DNA of 64,000 nucleotides from Rhipicephalus microplus (GCF_043290135.1 NC_134701.1:32577501-32641500); one strand, 5' to 3'. Positions 22,419 through 34,387 are shown, counted from the stretch's first letter. Program-made: numbers and translations. The notes: a model not told the origin generated them from the letters alone.

Positions 22419-22807
22419 CGGCCCTCCCTCCATCCACTTTTTTGGGTTTATCTGTGAATTTAGAAGTAGGAGCGACAGTCAGCGCCATCTATTATAAGCC
22501 AAACAACGAGTGTGAAAACACTCTTATGTGCATGTTTGGCGTCACGTAGCACGTGAACTTATTATGAGCGGGCAGCTGATTAATTGTCCCTCTTATACAA
22601 CCTAAACACACCAAGTCTGCCAGTACGAGACCCTCGTTCAATGAAATAAGGGAAAGAAGTGTATACCTAAGGGCTCGTTTTTCCGTGTTTTCAACACAAT
22701 AATAATGAGATATAACAGACAGTAATGCCAAGGAATGTACAGGGGAAGTTATTAACATTAATGGAATGTAAATAAGAAGAAAGAAAAGTGGATGAAAAAA
22801 TTACCAA

Positions 22808-22877
22808 CTGTAAGCAGGAATCGAACCTACGACCTTCGAATTACGCGTTCGATGCTCTAACCACTGAGCTATTACAG
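22808..22877 (-). tRNA. tRNA-Thr(CGT)-like sequence, unit 3
   Basis: Sequence equals unit 1 as far as I can see, with intact A and B boxes and the downstream T6 run. Confidence 0.55.
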
Positions 22878-23144
22878 CGGCCCTCCCTCCATCCACTTTT
22901 TTGGGTTTATCTGTGAATTTAGAAGTAGGAGCGACAGTCAGCGCCATCTATTATAAGCCAAACAACGAGTGTGAAAACACTCTTATGTGCATGTTTGGCG
23001 TCACGTAGCACGTGAACTTATTATGAGCGGGCAGCTGATTAATTGTCCCTCTTATACAACCTAAACACACCAAGTCTGCCAGTACGAGACCCTCGTTCAA
23101 TGAAATAAGGGAAAGAAGTGTATACCTAAGGGCTCGTTTTTCCG

Positions 23145-23202
<58 letters not shown>

Positions 23203-23900
23203 GCAAAAAACGAACCGTGAAAAAGATTCCGGCGCGTGGAATCGAATGGGGGACCTCTTAGACGGGAGCGCGGGGCGTTAATCACTGAGCCACCGTGGAG
23301 CTCATCCTTCAACGCTCAAGCGACAAGCTATCTATATCTACCACTTACCGCTGGTGATGGGCATCGTGGAGGTGGGGGGGGGGGGCTATCGTGTTTTCAG
23401 CATTACCAGCAAGATGGCGCAATGAGCGTGTGGTGGCGCGTCTTTTAATACCCCACGCGTACTTTGCCCCTAAGAATGGAGAAGGTGGATGCTCGCTCAC
23501 GCACCCTTATCTCGTGATGGGAAGATCGTACTTCTTGGCTGGCGCTGGACTTTCACTAGAACGTTCCTGTTGTAGCTACAAAGAGCACAAAGGTCACTGC
23601 AATCGTTGCACAGTCTGCGTTTGCGAAAAGGCCGCGCTTTTCATACACAGCGAAGCAACAACTGAGACAAATATTCACGTTCATCTGTACCTGTGAGTAC
23701 GCTTAGTGCGTCATTTGTGCGTGAGAAACGCGTGGCACGTCTGGATCTGCCTTCCGTTCGGCGCGTGACCTTCCAATTTTCGCTATCGCATTCAATGCTT
23801 CGCCATTGCGGCAAAGTTGTTCAACTGTATGTTTACTACCTTTTAACCTCACCCTCATTCTGTTTGCTGTAACACCTCCCACCCCATTGTAGAGCCGGAT

Positions 23901-24465
23901 AAAGGGCTTTGGGGTACGTGAATAAAAAAATACTTATCCTGGAGCAAGCGGTTGCAAGATTTCAAATGCCTTTTAGATAAAACTCATACGAGAGTGGAAC
24001 GCTCACCATTATAGCTGCCGTCTGCCGACTGTTCAATATCCAGTACGACGTAGTCACATACTGTCTTATTCGGCCATATCTGTGATGTCACCAAATGGAA
24101 TACGGAGCTATTGTACCGATTGGGCGCTTTTATTATGCACATCATAGGCGCTTTGTCTGAAACGGGAAAGACAGAGTTTGAAAAGTTCTCCAAAGACTAG
24201 TCTGATTGTGGTAAGGTACTGCCATGCGTACTAAAACAGTATGTACATTAGCAGAAAATAGGATTGAATGTACTGATGAACCTTAAATGAGTCACGTGAG
24301 CCCTAGAAACAATTGCTTTTCCAGTGACTTACCTAATTTGAACGTGATTGTGTCACGAAGGTTGCTTTGAATAAATTGTTGCGTTGAGTGCGCTGGTGTC
24401 TTTGTGAACAAAAAGCAGTGCGTTGTCCGTAAGTAAAAATTTTAGGCAGATGCAAATGAAGATAT
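23901..24465. other. Unassigned sequence
   Basis: No frame or repeat recognised between the TA-centred repeat and the LTR at 24466. Confidence 0.35.
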
Positions 24466-24600
24466 TGTTACGGGAAGAAACCAGACCCACGGTTGCAGAG
24501 TTGGTGTATTCACAGTGATCATAGACGTTTCCTGGGCGGAGATAAGTCCTGTCGCCTTCTTTGAATCTGAGTGATCTTCCTCGTTTTCTTTACCGCAACA
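24466..24600 (-). repeat. LTR of the rearranged gypsy remnant
   Basis: 135 bp running TGTTACGGG to CCGCAACA (TG...CA on either strand). On the minus strand it is preceded by the purine tract CGGGAGGGTGA (24601-24611), the expected plus-strand primer next to a 3' LTR. Confidence 0.75.
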
Positions 24601-24635
24601 TCACCCTCCCGGCAGGCGCGCTCCGCCCGGCTGCA

Positions 24636-25522
24636 CATCATGGAGCACCAGTTGAGGCGGGGATATACGGCTTGAGCCTGGCGACCTGAACAAAGTTGCT
24701 GTTGACGTGAGCTAGCAAAGACACGTCAGCTGGTGCAATCTCGTACATCACGCCAGATAATTGGTGTAAAATTTTGCATGGACGAGAGTAGACACAGAGG
24801 AGTTTTTCAGCCAAGCCAATACGGCATGAGGGCGTTCAAAGGCGGACAAGAAAACCAGGTGGAAGTCGTGTGCCTCAGTGCTGGTGATTGTAGCGTTACT
24901 TTTGAGAAGCATATGTGGTTGTGAGGCCTTGACGAGAAACCTGTCGGGCATGGGCAGCCCAAGTGATTGCAACGCGGGCGTAATCTGTCGTTGAGAATTT
25001 GACACCAGATGGTAGCAACATGTCGAACGGCAAGACAGAGTCGCAGCCATACAAAAGGTAAAATGGTGAAAATCCGGAAACTCTGGTGGTTTCGGGACGG
25101 GACGAATTGTGAGCAAAAGTTATATATGGTAAAGTGGCGTCCCAGTGATCGTGATTGTCGGAAAAGTACATGGCAAGCATGTCAGTTAGAGTGCGGTTCA
25201 GTCGCTTGGTGAGCCCATTCGTTTGAAGACGGTACACGGATGCGATCTTGTGTTCGGTAGCGCAGGAGTGGAGCAGGTCATTGATAACCTTTGAGAAAAA
25301 GTAACGGTCACGATCCGTTAGTAACTGTCGAAGGGCGCCGTGTTGCAGGATTACGTCATGGAGTAGAAAGTCCGAAACATCTGAAGCGCAGCTGGTCGGT
25401 ATAGCGAGTGCATCGCGCATCTTGTGACGTATTTTGTTTTGGTAAAAAAAAAGACAACTCGTGGCGCTTCTGCGTCGATTACCATCACCTGAACGGGATA
25501 ATAAAAAAAGATGTATTCCCAA
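24636..25522 (-). pseudogene. Gypsy integrase core and C-terminus
   Basis: Catalytic core: FLLHDVILQHGALRQLLTDR with second catalytic Asp, then the TNGLTKRLNRTL block containing the region of the catalytic Glu (here Lys in place of the usual Glu), YITFAHNSSRPETT, and the tail VARLKPYIPAS before the stop. Joins host and element DNA in intact relatives. N-terminal zinc-binding part is missing here but present inverted near 26800. Confidence 0.82.
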
Positions 25523-25599
25523 TGCCCTGAATAGATGACGGCCTTGATTACCTTCACGGATCTAACTATTTCAATTGGTCTCCGTTCAGGCTATTGACA

Positions 25600-27060
25600 G
25601 ACGAGCGTTGATGAGATGGAGCGCGAAAAGACCACCTTCAGCTTATACCAGTTCAAAGTCACGCCTTTTGAACTGTACAATGCGCCCGCAACATTCGAGT
25701 GCATGATGGACTCCCTCTTGCGTGGCCTAAAGTGTTCAACGTGCTTCTGTTACCTAGGCGACGTGATCATGTTTTAGAACACTTTTGAGAGTCACCTGCA
25801 GCGCCTTAGAAGTACTCTTTCAGCGTTTGGCTTTGCTGGCCTTCAGTTGAATTCTTCTAAAAGCCACTTCGGTCGCCGCGAAGTTACCGTTCTTTGATAT
25901 CTCGTAAACACAGCAGGAATCAAACCTTACCCAGAAAACGTTTGTGCTGTGCTAAATTTTCCTGCTCCTTGATCGACGAGAGATGTCCGCAGTTTTATGA
26001 GTTCATGGTCATACTACTGTTGCGCTGCATAAAAATTTGCCGACATCGCTCGTCCACTAACCGACCTTCTTAAGACGAATGCTTCTTTCTTCTGGGGACC
26101 GCATCAAGAGCGAGCATTCTCTAACCTTATTCAGCGACTTACAAATTCATCTATTCTCCCGCACTTCGACCTTCCGTGCCCACTGAAGTCCGCACTGACA
26201 TGAGTGGTCATGATATCACCGCTGCTCTCGCTCAGCATCAGCAGGGCCACGACCGTGTCATCGCTTATTCGAGTCGCGTTTTCTACTCATCCGAACGCAA
26301 TTACTCGATAACTGAGTGAGAATGCCTTGAACTCGTTTGGGCTGTCGCAATATTTTGACCGTACTTGTTTGTTCGTCCTTTCCGCGTCGTCGTGGGTCAT
26401 CATGCCATCTGTCGGCTCTCCTCGTTGAAGGACACAACTGTCCGACTTGCGTGTTGCGCATTGCGTCTACAAGAGTATGACTTCCCATTAGTGTATAAAT
26501 CTGGATGCATGCACAACGATTCTGACTACCTTTCTCACAATCCTCTGAATGAACCGGGCGACACTGATGACAGTGACATGGACATCTGTACTCTTTCCCT
26601 ACCCGAATTTCTCCACATAGGCAGCGGGCAACGACTAGACCCCATTCTTCAAAACTTGATGAACGGCCTAAGCTACGCGCCCACAGATCCCTCTTCCGAA
26701 TTTTCACATTGAATGATGGCATTTTGTACCACCGCAACATTCAGTCTTATGACTTTGTGCTCTTAATAGTCGTTCCCAAGCACTTGCAGCTCGCCGTGCT
26801 CCAGGAATTTCATGACGCTGCTACTGCTGGACATATGGGCGTCACTCGGACTTACAGATCACGAAAGGCGCCGCTTCTTGTGGTCTGTTCTGGCCTGTCT
26901 TACCTCTTGCTGGTTTGCTTCAGCCCATTGAGGTTCCAACAGAACCATTCTCCTGTGCGGGTCTTGACCTACTTGGTCCATTCCTTATTTTTACCAAAGG
27001 GAACAAGAGGATTGCCATCGCGACAATATGAGGCGAAGGGCGTATGCTCTTTAGCATTCG
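25600..27060 (+). pseudogene. Gypsy RT, RNase H and integrase N-terminus
   Basis: RT pieces: QFKVTPFELYNAPATFE, then CYLGDVIMF where the catalytic Y-x-D-D is read as YLGD. After several stops, the RNase H/tether region reads HHAICRLSSLKD, LRLQEYDFPLVYKSG. At 26709 the integrase zinc-binding region starts with ILYHRN and FHDAATAGHMGVTRTY (the two His), and ends GLDLLGPFLIFTKG near 27000. At least five stops or frameshifts. Dead. Confidence 0.8.
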
Positions 27061-27724
27061 CGGCAGTGTGGTTAATCACTGAGAAGCCAAGGCAATCTTA
27101 AAATTGAGAAGGCCACACGAAAATGGCTCGAATATGGTATTGGTAATGGTGGTTAGAAGGAAAAGCCAAAGGCACCGCATTTCCGCAACACTGTAAGGAA
27201 GACACTGCAGTGCCTTGTAGGGTTGGGGGTAGGAAACAAACGAAAAGTTGCAGGATGAACAAATTAGAGGACTCTGCGCAGCAGGCGTGACAAAAATATA
27301 GAGCGAATAGATAGAAAAGAAGAGGAAACTCTCGGAGGAGTTCGAGGATGGAGCAAAAATCGGCGAGAGTGACGCTGGCGTCGGAGGTCGCGGACGACAC
27401 AACCCTTCATCTCGAAATCCCCGAAGTCAGTTTCCAAGTGATTTCTGCTAGTACATTGCGCACTTGTTCTTGCCGCCTCCAAGAAAGAAAGCGCGAGAGC
27501 CGTATACGGAGAGTCTGGCTAATGGTTGGAAAAAAGACGTCAAAACGTGGTGATGACGTCAGTCCACGTCATGCCTCCGCTTCAGTGCAATCGACCCTGT
27601 TTACGCTATTTGCGCGAAGACTTCACAGCCTAGCATTTTTTAGGCGTGGTTCGTGTGTGAGCTGTAGCGCCGCTGAACGCTGAAGGCGAGGTAGCACTGG
27701 AACACTCTATTGTAACCTTAATTA
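27061..27724. other. Unassigned sequence
   Basis: A 111-codon plus frame at 27348-27683 has no recognisable domain and overlaps other frames equally open; not called as a gene. Nothing else seen. Confidence 0.35.
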
Positions 27725-28145
27725 AGGGTAGCTTAGCCATTATACCACCGCGGCCGGGCACAGTGAAGTAACAAATGGTACACTCGTTAGTTCGCACCCA
27801 TATCTGTATCTGCGATTACGTTTTGGGCGTCGTTTTTGTTTAAACAGTGCTTTAAGCGTCGAGCCGTAAACGTTGTTAGTTAGCTCTTATGCTGTTCGTG
27901 TTATTTTTTGCGTCGTTTGTGCGTGTGCATCGTGCTGCGAATTTTGATTATAACCGTTCTCAGGGCTATATTCGAAGTTGTTGCTATCACATTCATTGCT
28001 TCGCCCTTTCAGCGAAAGTGTGACTTTTTTCTTTCTTGAGTTTTCATATATATATAAAGATACGTATACATATGCGGTGCCTAACGACGGCGGTGGCGGT
28101 GAGGGCAAAAAGCAGCCGCGGCCGTTCATATAATCGCTATCGAAA
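27725..28145 (-). repeat. TA-centred repeat family, partial copy 3
   Basis: The minus strand reads ATAGCGATTATATGAACGG, then GCCACCGCCGTCG and a short TATATATA, matching the family's left part. The plus strand at 27900-28020 shows the family's right-part words GTCGTTTGTGCGTG and TTCATTGCTTCGCC. The two halves are thus in opposite orientation, so this copy is rearranged or the family has inverted ends. Confidence 0.55.
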
Positions 28146-28391
28146 TAAAAGAACGTTTTTGCATTTAGAGCTACGTGCATTTGTTTCACGCGCTTAAGCA
28201 CATTCTAATCCTTACGTGCAGTATATAGCGCTCTGTACAGTGGGATGAGAAGAACAGTGTTACATAAATCTTTGTAGAGTTTCTTCTTTCGAACGAGCTA
28301 CAGGTAGTCTGTCGAAAAGTACACAAACAAAAACCAGATGCTGGCGACTAATTTCTTCATGTGGCCTTGCACTGCACCTGTTATAACTTGA

Positions 28392-28740
28392 GTGCTCAAA
28401 ACTTACTCATGCCACAGTCTACCTAGTTTTATTGAGAAAATGCTAGCAGGAAAGAATTGTCGTTTTTTGTTAGTGATTCTTGATTCAAATCTAAAGTACA
28501 TTTCCAATGTCTCACACCTAAAGCAAGAAGGCACGTCCATACTTCCGTCACGATACCTTGCTTACCCTTTCCTGTGCCTTCATCCCCAGTCACTTCACTT
28601 ACTGCATTGCATCGTGGTGTAATATATATAGCACTCATCTCGCTCCTTTACAACATATTCTAAACCAGAGCATTCGCAATATCACATTTGAGCCACCAGG
28701 ATGTAGTGCATCTGCTCTTTTACAAGAGCATACTTTTCAC
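28392..28740 (+). pseudogene. Non-LTR RT thumb fragment
   Basis: Across two frames the plus strand reads LLVILDSNLKYISNVSHLKQ, then HFTYCIASWCN and STHLAPLQHILNQSIRNITF, the region after the RT catalytic site in CR1/L2-type LINEs. It is cut at its 3' side by a Ruka SINE. Confidence 0.72.
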
Positions 28741-28742
28741 CT

Positions 28743-28977
28743 CGCCGCTGTGGTCTAGTGGTCAAGGCACTCGGCTGCTGATTAGCAGGTCGCGGTATCA
28801 AATCCCGGCTGCGGCAGCTGCATTTATGATGGAGGCGTAAATGTTGTAGGACCGTGTGCCAAGGTTTGCGAGCATGTTAAAAAACCCCAGGTAGTCGAAA
28901 TATCCGGTGCCCTTCACTACGGCGTCTCTAATAATGATGTGGTAGTTTTGGGGCGTTGAGCTCCACCTATCAATCGA
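28743..28977 (+). mobile_element. Ruka SINE copy 3
   Basis: Full-length, older copy: A box GGTCTAGTGGTCAAGG, B box GGTATCAAATCCC, core CATGTTAAAAAACCCCAGG, end GGGGCGTTGAGCTCCACCTA. A diverged target duplication is visible: GAGCATACTTTTCACC on the left and GAGTATCGTTTTCTTACC on the right. Inserted in a LINE fragment. Confidence 0.88.
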
Positions 28978-29192
28978 GTATCGTTTTCTTACCATTCAAA
29001 AACATTGCCATTTTAACATGGCAACACTTACATACAATTCTCTTTAATCAAACATGTCACTTAAGGTTTTTATCAAAGAATAAATAATTAGTCGAGACAC
29101 ACCTCAATTTGCATCAAATATTACATTCTTGTTTCCGAAGGTTAGAACTAACTACGCAACATTCACTGCTATCTTCACAGCGATATTCGTCT

Positions 29193-29367
29193 TGTAGGAC
29201 ACTATGCGAACGACGACGAAGAAGCAAGAAACGGCAAGCCACAGCGTTGGTGCACACGCGCGACCCGAGCTTGCGCTTGTTTTGTATTTTCGGCCTGTTG
29301 ACAGTCCTCGCTCTTATGGCGTTCCTTGACCTTCCAGTAGGTCTATACGTAAATAAACTGCGTGACA
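29193..29367 (+). repeat. 5' LTR of the 29193 gypsy
   Basis: 175 bp with TG...CA ends, pair of 34213-34387. Only short TATA-like elements are visible; promoter position not determined. Confidence 0.93.
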
Positions 29368-29429
29368 TCTGGTGGAGGTGTGTGGGCTCCCTTACAAACC
29401 TGGAACTTTGCTCCCGTAAGCTTCCCCAT

Positions 29430-30652
29430 CTACGTGACACGAACATTTCCACCGAGACGCCTCTCCAGGTGGGACCTTCAACCGTCCACGTCACTTGCGG
29501 CGCCGTGTATCCTCAACGAGACCCTCCTTTCTTCACGGGCTCCACTGAGTCGGATGTCGAAGATTGGTTGGTGAGGTACGACAAAGTCGGCGCAAGTAAC
29601 AAATAGGACGACCCAAAAAAGCTGAGCTACGTCACGTTCTACCTTGCGGACACTGCGCAACTGTGGTTTAATAACCACGCAGCTGGCATTCCTACGTTGT
29701 CTGCATTCAAGACTGCTATTATGGACGTCTTTGGACGACCTGCGGCACGCAAGCTTCAAGCCGAGCACCGTTTACGTCACCGTGCGCAGCAACCAGGCGA
29801 GACCTACACGGGCTACATTGAAGATGTGTTGCATCTATGCAACCGCGTCAACTCTACCATGCCTAAGGAAGAAAAAATCAGGCACGTTCTGAAAAGCATT
29901 GACGATGATGCCTTTCAAATGTTGCTCGCGAGAAATCCCCCACAATTTCTGTGCTCGTTTCTTTCTGTCTTAGCTTCGATGAGTTGCGTAGGCAGCGCGC
30001 AATTGCTCGTCAAGCCCTCACTACGCCAGACACACTCGCAAGCTTGCACCTAGCTGCCCATCCTACCGATCAGCAGCCGCTGCTTTCGGCAATCAAGGAC
30101 TTCGTCCGCGAAGAGGTAGCACGCGAGCTGTCACTGCTGCCACTGACACATGAGCCCGCGCAAGCTTTGGCACCGGACCTCCAACACGCCATTCGAACCC
30201 AAGTCGCTGAGGCCCTTCCACCGATGCATCAGAAACCACCTGTCACAACGCCTCTCATGTACGCCACCGTCGCTGCTCGGCCTACGCAACAGCGTATGCC
30301 ATATGTTCAACCTGCCATGCCACCCTATGTCGTGCCTAGAACCCCAATTGCTGCGCCGTATCCCTACGCGAGATCTTCAGCTTCATTTTACCGTCGAGCA
30401 GACGCTTGGAGGACGCCGGATAATAGGTCCATCTGTTTCGCCTGTGGTATCGCTGGACACGTCGCCCGCCTCTGTTGCCGAGATCCTCCTCCAGTTGACA
30501 CCGTGGGCAGGCCGATTGCGTCGTCGTCTAGGACGCCATCAAGGTACACCACTGACGGTCATCGACCCTTCGCAAACCATCGGTCACCATCGCTCCGACG
30601 ACGCTCCCTCTCACCTATGCGTCGCCGACTTGCTACGGAAGAAGGAAACTGA
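29430..30652 (+). pseudogene. Gypsy gag
   Basis: Reads RDPPFFTGSTESDVEDWL (capsid start), a stop at 29604-29606 (TAG), then LSYVTFYLADTAQLWFNNHA and HRAQQPGETYTGYIEDVL, MPKEEKIRHVLKSIDD. A frame change near 29950 leads to VREEVARELSLLPL. The zinc knuckle CFACGIAGHVARLC (CX2CX4HX4C) is intact near 30440. Gag would form the particle and bind RNA. The exact start codon is not clear. Confidence 0.88.
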
Positions 30653-30659
30653 TCGCTGC

Positions 30660-33600
30660 AGCTTCGGAGGCAACAGCTGCATACCATTCGAACTGTTTAA
30701 GGCCTCCATCTTTCTCGCCGGAAAACGTTATCGACGTCAATGTAGAGGGGACTGCCGCACAAGCGCTTATCGACACAGGAGGCGCCGTATCCATAATCTG
30801 TGAGACCTTATGCCGCAAGTTGAAAAAGGTGACGATGCCTCTTTCGGGCCTGATGCTCCGCACGGCCAACTCGCAGTGCATAGAACCTACAGCTGTGTGC
30901 CCTGCGCGTGTCATTATCCAAGGTGAACCTTATGTCATTGAATTTTTGTGCTGGCATCATGCTCCCATGAGGTCATTCTCGGATGGGACTTTCTTTCGCG
31001 TCATCGGGCCATCATAGATTGCTCACGTGCAGAAGTTGCCCTTCCACCGCTGCCAAACTCTTGTTTGGTAGATTCTCTTTCTGAAGCTTACAAACTTGTC
31101 GTTTTTGCAGACACAGAAATAGCCCCAAGAACATCCACCCTTGTAGCCCTGACCTGTACGGCCGCTCCTGCCAGAACTGTTTTGTTCACTCCGTCTGACG
31201 TATTTACCCGTCGCTGTAGCCTACACCTGCCCTTTGCGTACTCACCGTGGAATCCGGTGCTACCGCCATGCTCGTTGCGAACTCGCTATCGTCGCCAGTT
31301 ACCTTACTTCACGGAGAATGTTTGGGTAACATACAAAACGTTGACCTCTTGTGCCCTGTGGAGTTTGCCGAACACGCACCTCACCTCGAGCTCAATGGTA
31401 TGACGCCACCTGTGGCCACACTGCCCGCGCCAGACTCATTCCAGCCCTCTATTGCCGCTGAGCTATCGCCGACACAAAGACGCGAACTGTTGTCCCTTCT
31501 TCGAGAGTTCTGTTCTGCGTTCGATTGCGCTCAACCATTTTTAAGTCGCACTGCAAACATCACGCACTACATTGACACCGGTACTCATGCTCCCTTGCGC
31601 CAACGACCATATCGAGTTTCAGTGGAAGAGCGCCGTATTATCAACGAACAAGTCGACGATATGCTCAAGCGTGGTGTCATCCAGCCATCGCAGAGCCCTT
31701 GGTCGTCCGCTGTTGTACTTGTGCGCAAAAAGGATGGGTCTATCCGATTCTGTGTCGACTACCGCCGTCTCAATAAGATAACTCGGAAGGATCTGTACCC
31801 ATTGCCACGCATCGACGATGCTCTCGATTGCTTGCAAGGAGCAGAATATTTCTCCTCTTTAGATTGACGCTCAGGATATTGGCAAGTTCCAATGGCTGAT
31901 CCTGACCAATCGAAGACTGCATTTGTAACACCTGATGGGCTGTATGAGTTCAACGTCATGCCGTTTGGACTCTGCGACCCCCCAGCTACCTTCGAACGGA
32001 TGATGGACACCATCCTTCGCGGCTACAAGTGGAACACGTGCCTCTGCTACCTGGATGACATCATCGTTTTTTCTCGCAACTTTTCGACTCACATTGTCCG
32101 TCTTCGTGCTATTCTCACGTGTCTCACCTCTGCTGGCCTTCGACTTAATACCAAGAAGTGCCATTTTCCCGCACGTCAGCTCACTATACTGGGTCACGTC
32201 GTCTGCAAAGAGGGTGTTCTCCCGGGTCCGGCAAAACTCCGTGCCGTGGCCGACTATCCGGAGCCCAATTCCATCAAGACGCTTTGAAGTTTTATCGGCC
32301 TGTGCTCATACTTTCGTCGATTTGTGCGGAGCTTTTCTTCCATCATCGCGCTTCTTACGAACCTGTTGACAACTTTCAAAGGCATTTGTGCTTGGTCAAA
32401 AGAGTGCGACGAATCCTTCACCGCGCTTCGGCGGTTATTATCATCACCTCCAATACTACGTCATTTTGACCCCGATGCGCCTACGAAGGTTCACACCGAC
32501 GCCAGTGGTGTCGGTCTTGGTGCTGTATTGGCTCAACCAAAACCAGGATACCAAGAATACGTGGTCGCTTACGCGAGTCGAAACCTCAAGAAAGCTGAGT
32601 GTAATTATTCAGTAACGGAGAAAGAGTGCCTCGCAATTGTGTGGGCTTTGACGAAGTTCCGCCCATACCTTTATGGCCGCCTTTTTGAAGTCGTTACGGA
32701 CCACTACGCTCTATGCTGGCTATCGTCGCTCAAAGACCCGTCGGGGCGCCTTGGTCGTTGGGCGCTTCGCCTACAGGAATACGACATTCGTGTTGTATAC
32801 CAATCCGGCCGCAAGCTCTCTGACGCTGATGCGCTATCCCACTCGCCGCTACCGGCTGACCCAACCTCCTCGTCACCTTCTTCAGCTGTCATAACACCCA
32901 TTGACTTCACAGACATGGCATCGGAACAACGCAAAGATGTGTGGATTCCCCGACTCCTCGCCTTTCTGACTGATCCGTCAGCTAATTTGGTCTCAAAAAC
33001 TATGCGCCGTCAAGCCACACATTTCGCTATTCGAGACGACCTCCTCTATCGGCGGAATTACACGTCTGAAGGACGGAGGTGGCTGTAAGTGATACCCAAC
33101 CACATGCGTTCGGAAATCTGTACAGCTTTCCACAACGACCCGCAAAGCGCTCACGCCGGCGCTCTCAAAACGTACAACCGTCTACGTCAGTGGTACTACT
33201 GGCGCGGCATGTACACATTTGTTCGCAAATACGTACGTGACGTAAAGCCCCATCTCAATGCCCTGCCGGTACACTTCAACCTCTGCCTTGTCCAGCGCGT
33301 TCATTTGACCGCGTCGGTATCGACTTATACAGACCACTTCTCACGTCGTCTTCTGGAAATAGGTGGATAATTGTCGGCGTGGACCACCTCACGCGTTACG
33401 CGGAGACGGCAGCACTACCCGCAAAAACCGCGAGGGAAGTTGCGTTTTTCATCTTGCGCAACTTCGTTCTTCGCCATGGTGGTCCCCGCGAACTTTTGAG
33501 CGACCGGGGCCGTGTTTTCTTGTCTGACGCCATTCAAGCCTTGCTCGCTCAGTGCAACATGGTTCATCGCATGACGACAGCATATCACCCGCAGACGAAT

Positions 33601-34175
33601 GGCCTCACAGAACGATTTAATAGCACTCTCGGTGATATGTTGACAATGTACACAGCTTCAGACCAGACCAATTGGGACATTGTCCTTCCATTCGTCACAT
33701 ATGCGTATAACACCGCAACGCCCGCGACAACAGGGTTTTCCCTTTCTTTCTGTTTTACGGACGCGAACTATCGTGCACGCTGGACACTATCCTCCCATAC
33801 ATGCCCGACTCCTCTGAGTACACTGCAATTTCTTATGTTGCCAGGTACGAAGAAGATTGCAGACGATTGGCCCGTTCACTGACAACACGAGGACCAAGAC
33901 CACCAGAAGCTACGGCATGACACCGACCTACACCTTTCTACTTTCACGACTGGTGCTCTTGTTTGGCTCTAGATTACACCGAGTACTCCTGGCCTTTCCT
34001 TGAAATTACTGGCACGATACCACGGGCCCTACCGCATTCTCGCCCGTACGTCACCAGTCAATTATGAGATTGAGCCTTTGACACAGTCTCATGACTTACG
34101 CCGTCGTGGCCGAGAAATTGTGCATGTGAGTCGCCTGAAGCCGCATTACGACCCCGCTATAGTGACTACGCCTTA
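30660..34175 (+). pseudogene. Gypsy pol: protease, RT, RNase H, integrase
   Basis: Protease: ALIDTGGAVSIIC near 30770 (DTG intact). RT: RPYRVSVEERRIINEQVDDM, FCVDYRRLNKITRKD, FGLCDPPATFERMMD and catalytic CYLDDIIVFSRNF near 32050. RNase [17 protein letters not shown] and [16 protein letters not shown]. Integrase: [19 protein letters not shown] (two His; the Cys pair is lost), VDHLTRYAETAALP, LLSDRGRVFLSDA, AYHPQTNGLTERFN, and tail VSRLKPHYDP with stop at 34173-34175. In-frame stops at 31865, 32285 and 33086, and a frame change near 33370. About the normal length for gypsy pol. Confidence 0.92.
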
Positions 34176-34212
34176 AGTCGCCAGGTTGGCTACGCTATTC
34201 ACCGGGGGCCAA

Positions 34213-34387
34213 TGTAGGACACTAAGCGAACGACGACGAAGAAACAAGAAACGGCAAGCCACAGCGTTGGTGCACACGCGCGACCCGAGCTTGCGCTTGT
34301 TTTGTATTTTTGGCCTGTTGACGTTCCTCGCTATTCTGACGTTCCTTGGTCTTCCAGTAGGTCCATACGTAATTAAACTACGTGACA
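34213..34387 (+). repeat. 3' LTR of the 29193 gypsy
   Basis: 175 bp, pair of 29193-29367, directly after the CCGGGGGCCAA purine tract. Confidence 0.93.

Larger units (their letters stand above)
21731..23147. repeat. 459-bp tandem array, three full units plus a partial fourth
   Basis: Units start at 21731, 22190 and 22649, with a 40-bp partial at 23108. Each unit begins AGGGAAAGAAGTGTATACC. The three units are almost identical (I see two substitutions in unit 2). Each contains a tRNA-Thr-like sequence on the minus strand. The array lies exactly between two TA tracts. Confidence 0.95.
21583..23900 (+). repeat. TA-centred repeat family, copy 1 (carries a tandem array)
   Basis: Left part GCGATAACAATTATATAAACACTC then CCGCTGGCGTTGG, a TA tract (21663-21729), the 459-bp array, a second TA tract (23151-23199), a degenerate minus-strand tRNA-like block (23228-23302), and a right part with AAGATGGCGCAATGAGCGTG and GTGCGTCATTTGTGCGTGAG. 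The same order occurs at 56505-58542 plus 63326-63700, with one TA tract. No protein. Function unknown; probably a non-autonomous repeat. Confidence 0.7.
24466..27060. mobile_element. Rearranged gypsy LTR retrotransposon remnant
   Basis: An LTR (24466-24600) with an adjoining polypurine tract sits at the end of a minus-strand integrase (24636-25522). From about 25600 the strand switches: plus-strand RT, RNase H and integrase N-terminus run to about 27030. The break falls inside integrase: the plus-strand part ends GNKRIAIAT and the minus-strand part starts just after that point of the fold. One segment was therefore inverted. No second LTR seen. Confidence 0.8.
29193..34387 (+). mobile_element. 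Gypsy LTR retrotransposon with both LTRs
   Basis: Two 175-bp LTRs (29193-29367 and 34213-34387), both TGTAGGACACT to CGTGACA, differ at about 13 sites by eye (roughly 7 percent). A 4-bp duplication GTCT flanks the element (29189-29192, 34388-34391). After the left LTR comes TCTGGTGGAGGTGTGTGG, the presumed primer binding site; before the right LTR is the purine tract CCGGGGGCCAA. Internal order gag, protease, RT, RNase H, integrase. Structurally complete but coding is broken. Confidence 0.95.

Noticed and set aside
27348..27683. 111-codon plus-strand frame
   Set aside because: Competing frames are equally open and nothing is recognised.
29193..34387. Retrovirus with env
   Set aside because: No env-like frame after integrase; the pol stop at 34173 is 37 bp before the LTR.
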